The notes under the pieces are model-generated. The model saw nothing but the letters and a program-made list of their open reading frames with translations, was not told where the DNA came from and ran no database searches. Shown here piece by piece: positions 5,359-7,169 of a stretch of 7,169 nucleotides of DNA. The position numbers and the translations under genes are program-made. The stretch's first letter is position 1. Every line of letters starts with the position of its first letter. Where the stretch lies: the NCBI GenBank assembly GCA_028822575.1, contig JAPKDN010000166.1, forward strand, positions 1-7,169, read 5' to 3'. This DNA comes from Alphaproteobacteria bacterium. Lineage in GTDB: Bacteria; Pseudomonadota; Alphaproteobacteria; Thalassobaculales; Thalassobaculaceae.

Positions 5359-7169
5359 ATGTTCAAAAAGATCCTAATCGCGAACCGGGGCGAGATCGCC
5401 TGCCGGGTCATGAAGACAGCGCGCCGGATGGGTATTGCCACCGTCGCTGTCTATTCCGATGCCGATGCCGGTGCCCTGCATGTCCAGATGGCCGATGAGG
5501 CCATCCATATTGGTGGGGCCGCGTCGTCGGAGAGTTATCTGGTGATCGAACGAATACTCGACGCGATCCGTCAGACCGGCTCTGAGGCTGTACATCCGGG
5601 CTATGGCTTCCTGTCTGAGAACGCCCGTTTCGCCGAAGCGCTGGAGGCCGAGGGGATTGCTTTCATCGGCCCGGGTATTCGGGCGATCGGCGCCATGGGC
5701 GACAAGATCGAATCCAAGAAACTCGCGAACGAAGCAGGCGTGAGTACCGTTCCCGGCCATCTTGGCGTGCTCCAGGACGAGGATGAGGCTGTCAAGGTCT
5801 CCGGCGAGGTCGGCTATCCGGTCATGATCAAGGCCTCTGCCGGCGGCGGCGGCAAGGGGATGCGCGTCGCCTATAATGATGTCGAGGCACGGGAAGGCTT
5901 CCGCTCCGCCGTCAACGAGGCGGTGTCCAGCTTTGGCGATGACCGAGTCTTTATCGAAAAATTCGTCGAGGAGCCCCGGCATATCGAGATCCAGGTGCTG
6001 GCCGACAGTTTCGGTAACACCGTGCATCTGGGTGAACGTGAATGCTCGATCCAGCGCCGCCACCAGAAGGTCATCGAGGAGGCGCCAAGCCCGTTTCTGG
6101 ATGAAGCGACTCGCCAAGCCATGGGAGCCGAGGCGGTGGCTTTGGCCAAGGCGGTCGACTATCGCTCCGCCGGTACGGTTGAGTTCATCGTCGACAAGGA
6201 TCGGAAATTTTACTTCCTGGAAATGAACACCCGCCTTCAGGTGGAGCATCCGGTCACCGAATGCATCACCGGTCTTGATCTGGTCGAGCAGATGATTCGG
6301 GTCGCTGACGGCGAGAAGCTGTCCTTCATACAGGATGACGTGAAGCTTGAGGGATGGGCGGTCGAGTCCCGGATCTATGCCGAGGACCCCTATCGGGGTT
6401 TTCTGCCGTCGACGGGGCGACTGGTGCGCTATCAGACACCTGATGAAGTTGATGGGGTGCGCATCGATACAGGCGTCGGAGAAGGTGCCGAGATCTCGAT
6501 GTTTTATGACCCGATGATCGCCAAGTTGGTGACTTCGGGCACGGACCGGGCCGAGGCGATCGACAAGATGGCTCGCGCGCTTGATCGTTTCCGAATTCGC
6601 GGTGTTGGCCACAACGTGGACTTCCTGGCCGCCGTGATGGCGCATCCGCGGTTCCGCGAGGGCCTGTTGTCGACAGGATTCATCACCGAGGAGTTCCCGT
6701 CTGGGTTTTCCGGTGCCGTGTTATCAAACGAGTCAATCACCGCGACTCGCGCCGCCGCCGTCGCCTTTGAATGGGCCGGTATCGAGCGAGACGCATGTAT
6801 CAGCGGCCAAGTGGCTTTAGCGCGCCGCTCCGAGGCGGGATTAAAAAGTGATCGCTCGTCATTCGTGCTGCGCGACGGTGATACCCAGATCAAGGCCTCG
6901 GTGACGACAGTCGATGGTGGATTTGATGTGGTCCTGGATGGCGAGACCCACCAGGTTCGCGGCCAGTGCGGGCCGATGGTGAAGATCTTCGACGGGACCA
7001 TTGATGGTCGGCCGGTAGCGGTCCAGATCGAGCGTGACGGTACGAGCTGTAAAATCGGTCATGGCGGCGCTGAAAGGCGGTTGCAAGTGGTTTCCGCCAG
7101 AGTTTCCGCGCTTCTTGACCTGATGCCGGTCAAGCAGGCACCGGATATGTCGCGCTTTCTGTTATCGCC
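5359..7169 (+). CDS. pccA: Acyl-CoA (propionyl-CoA) carboxylase alpha subunit, 3' truncated
   Basis: The frame is open from ATG 5359 to the window edge: 603 residues of an expected 660-670. An in-frame TAA at 5347 fixes the start. It encodes the biotin carboxylase subunit, which uses ATP and bicarbonate to carboxylate biotin. Numbering nearly matches E. coli AccC. The N-terminal part has [14 protein letters not shown] and [10 protein letters not shown] (79-88). The ATP-grasp loop is GGGGKGM (162-168), with K116 and K158. H208 lies in PRHIEIQV and [17 protein letters not shown] follows. Metal and catalytic residues E275, E288, N290, R292, E296 and R338 are all present. After about residue 450 comes a beta-rich biotin-transfer domain ending in LLDLMPVK, as in PccA. 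The biotinyl domain with its AMKM lysine is beyond the edge. The [19 protein letters not shown] and [14 protein letters not shown] segments fit propionyl-CoA better than methylcrotonyl-CoA carboxylase. The product, (S)-methylmalonyl-CoA, would feed the TCA cycle. No PccB is in view. There is no clear Shine-Dalgarno site. Confidence 0.93.
   Translation, partial: MFKKILIANRGEIACRVMKTARRMGIATVAVYSDADAGALHVQMADEAIHIGGAASSESYLVIERILDAIRQTGSEAVHPGYGFLSENARFAEALEAEGIAFIGPGIRAIGAMGDKIESKKLANEAGVSTVPGHLGVLQDEDEAVKVSGEVGYPVMIKASAGGGGKGMRVAYNDVEAREGFRSAVNEAVSSFGDDRVFIEKFVEEPRHIEIQVLADSFGNTVHLGERECSIQRRHQKVIEEAPSPFLDEATRQAMGAEAVALAKAVDYRSAGTVEFIVDKDRKFYFLEMNTRLQVEHPVTECITGLDLVEQMIRVADGEKLSFIQDDVKLEGWAVESRIYAEDPYRGFLPSTGRLVRYQTPDEVDGVRIDTGVGEGAEISMFYDPMIAKLVTSGTDRAEAIDKMARALDRFRIRGVGHNVDFLAAVMAHPRFREGLLSTGFITEEFPSGFSGAVLSNESITATRAAAVAFEWAGIERDACISGQVALARRSEAGLKSDRSSFVLRDGDTQIKASVTTVDGGFDVVLDGETHQVRGQCGPMVKIFDGTIDGRPVAVQIERDGTSCKIGHGGAERRLQVVSARVSALLDLMPVKQAPDMSRFLLS

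Noticed and set aside
4818..5498. Plus-strand open frame of 226 codons
   Set aside because: It overlaps the oxidoreductase gene in antisense and the start of pccA in another frame; the translation has no recognisable domain.
5374..6645. Long minus-strand open frame (423 codons)
   Set aside because: It lies wholly antisense to pccA, whose frame has every catalytic motif. The antisense frame is a by-product of GC-rich codon bias and shows no known family features.

Overview
The window looks like a piece of an alphaproteobacterial chromosome, probably a Rhodospirillales-type relative. The evidence is GC-rich coding with a strong preference for GC at third codon positions, protein sequences of alphaproteobacterial flavour (the amidase, the enoyl-CoA hydratase-like protein and the propionyl-CoA carboxylase alpha subunit), and an intergenic palindrome of the CCTGAGGAG...GTCTCGAAGG kind common in that class. 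The taxonomic call is inference from memory, not a search. I see no phage genes, transposase, CRISPR array, tRNA or rRNA.

Layout from left to right. Positions 1-822 (+) hold the C-terminal part of an amidase-signature-family enzyme that starts before the window. It meets, stop codon to stop codon with no spacer, a minus-strand gene (823-1596) for an uncharacterised protein that reads like a double-hotdog thioesterase. That gene is divergent from a small VOC/glyoxalase-fold gene (1666-2067, +); the two share a 69-base promoter region. A 388-base gene-free stretch follows, containing a nested inverted repeat with a terminator-like stem. Next come a signal-peptide-less family-3 solute-binding protein (2456-3184, +) and, 53 bases later, an enoyl-CoA hydratase/isomerase-family gene (3238-4023, +), possibly one transcript. 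A second palindromic element (about 4061-4190) separates these from a convergent MDR-family quinone-oxidoreductase-like gene (4245-5183, -). Finally, divergent from that, the alpha (biotin carboxylase) subunit of an acyl-CoA carboxylase, most like propionyl-CoA carboxylase PccA, starts at 5359 and runs off the right edge with only its C-terminal biotinyl domain missing.

As a set, the genes suggest catabolism of carboxylic acids and acyl-CoAs. The amidase could release an acid from an amide, a crotonase-fold enzyme could act on an acyl-CoA, a hotdog protein could hydrolyse or bind acyl-CoAs, and PccA would carboxylate propionyl-CoA towards methylmalonyl-CoA. They are not one operon: the strand switches at 823, 1666, 4245 and 5359 make at least four or five transcription units, so the functional link is only an inference from neighbourhood. 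I do not see a clear new multi-gene system. The points most worth a second look are the CxxC-containing double-hotdog protein, the cytoplasmic-looking solute-binding protein with no transporter genes near it, and the two composite intergenic palindromes.
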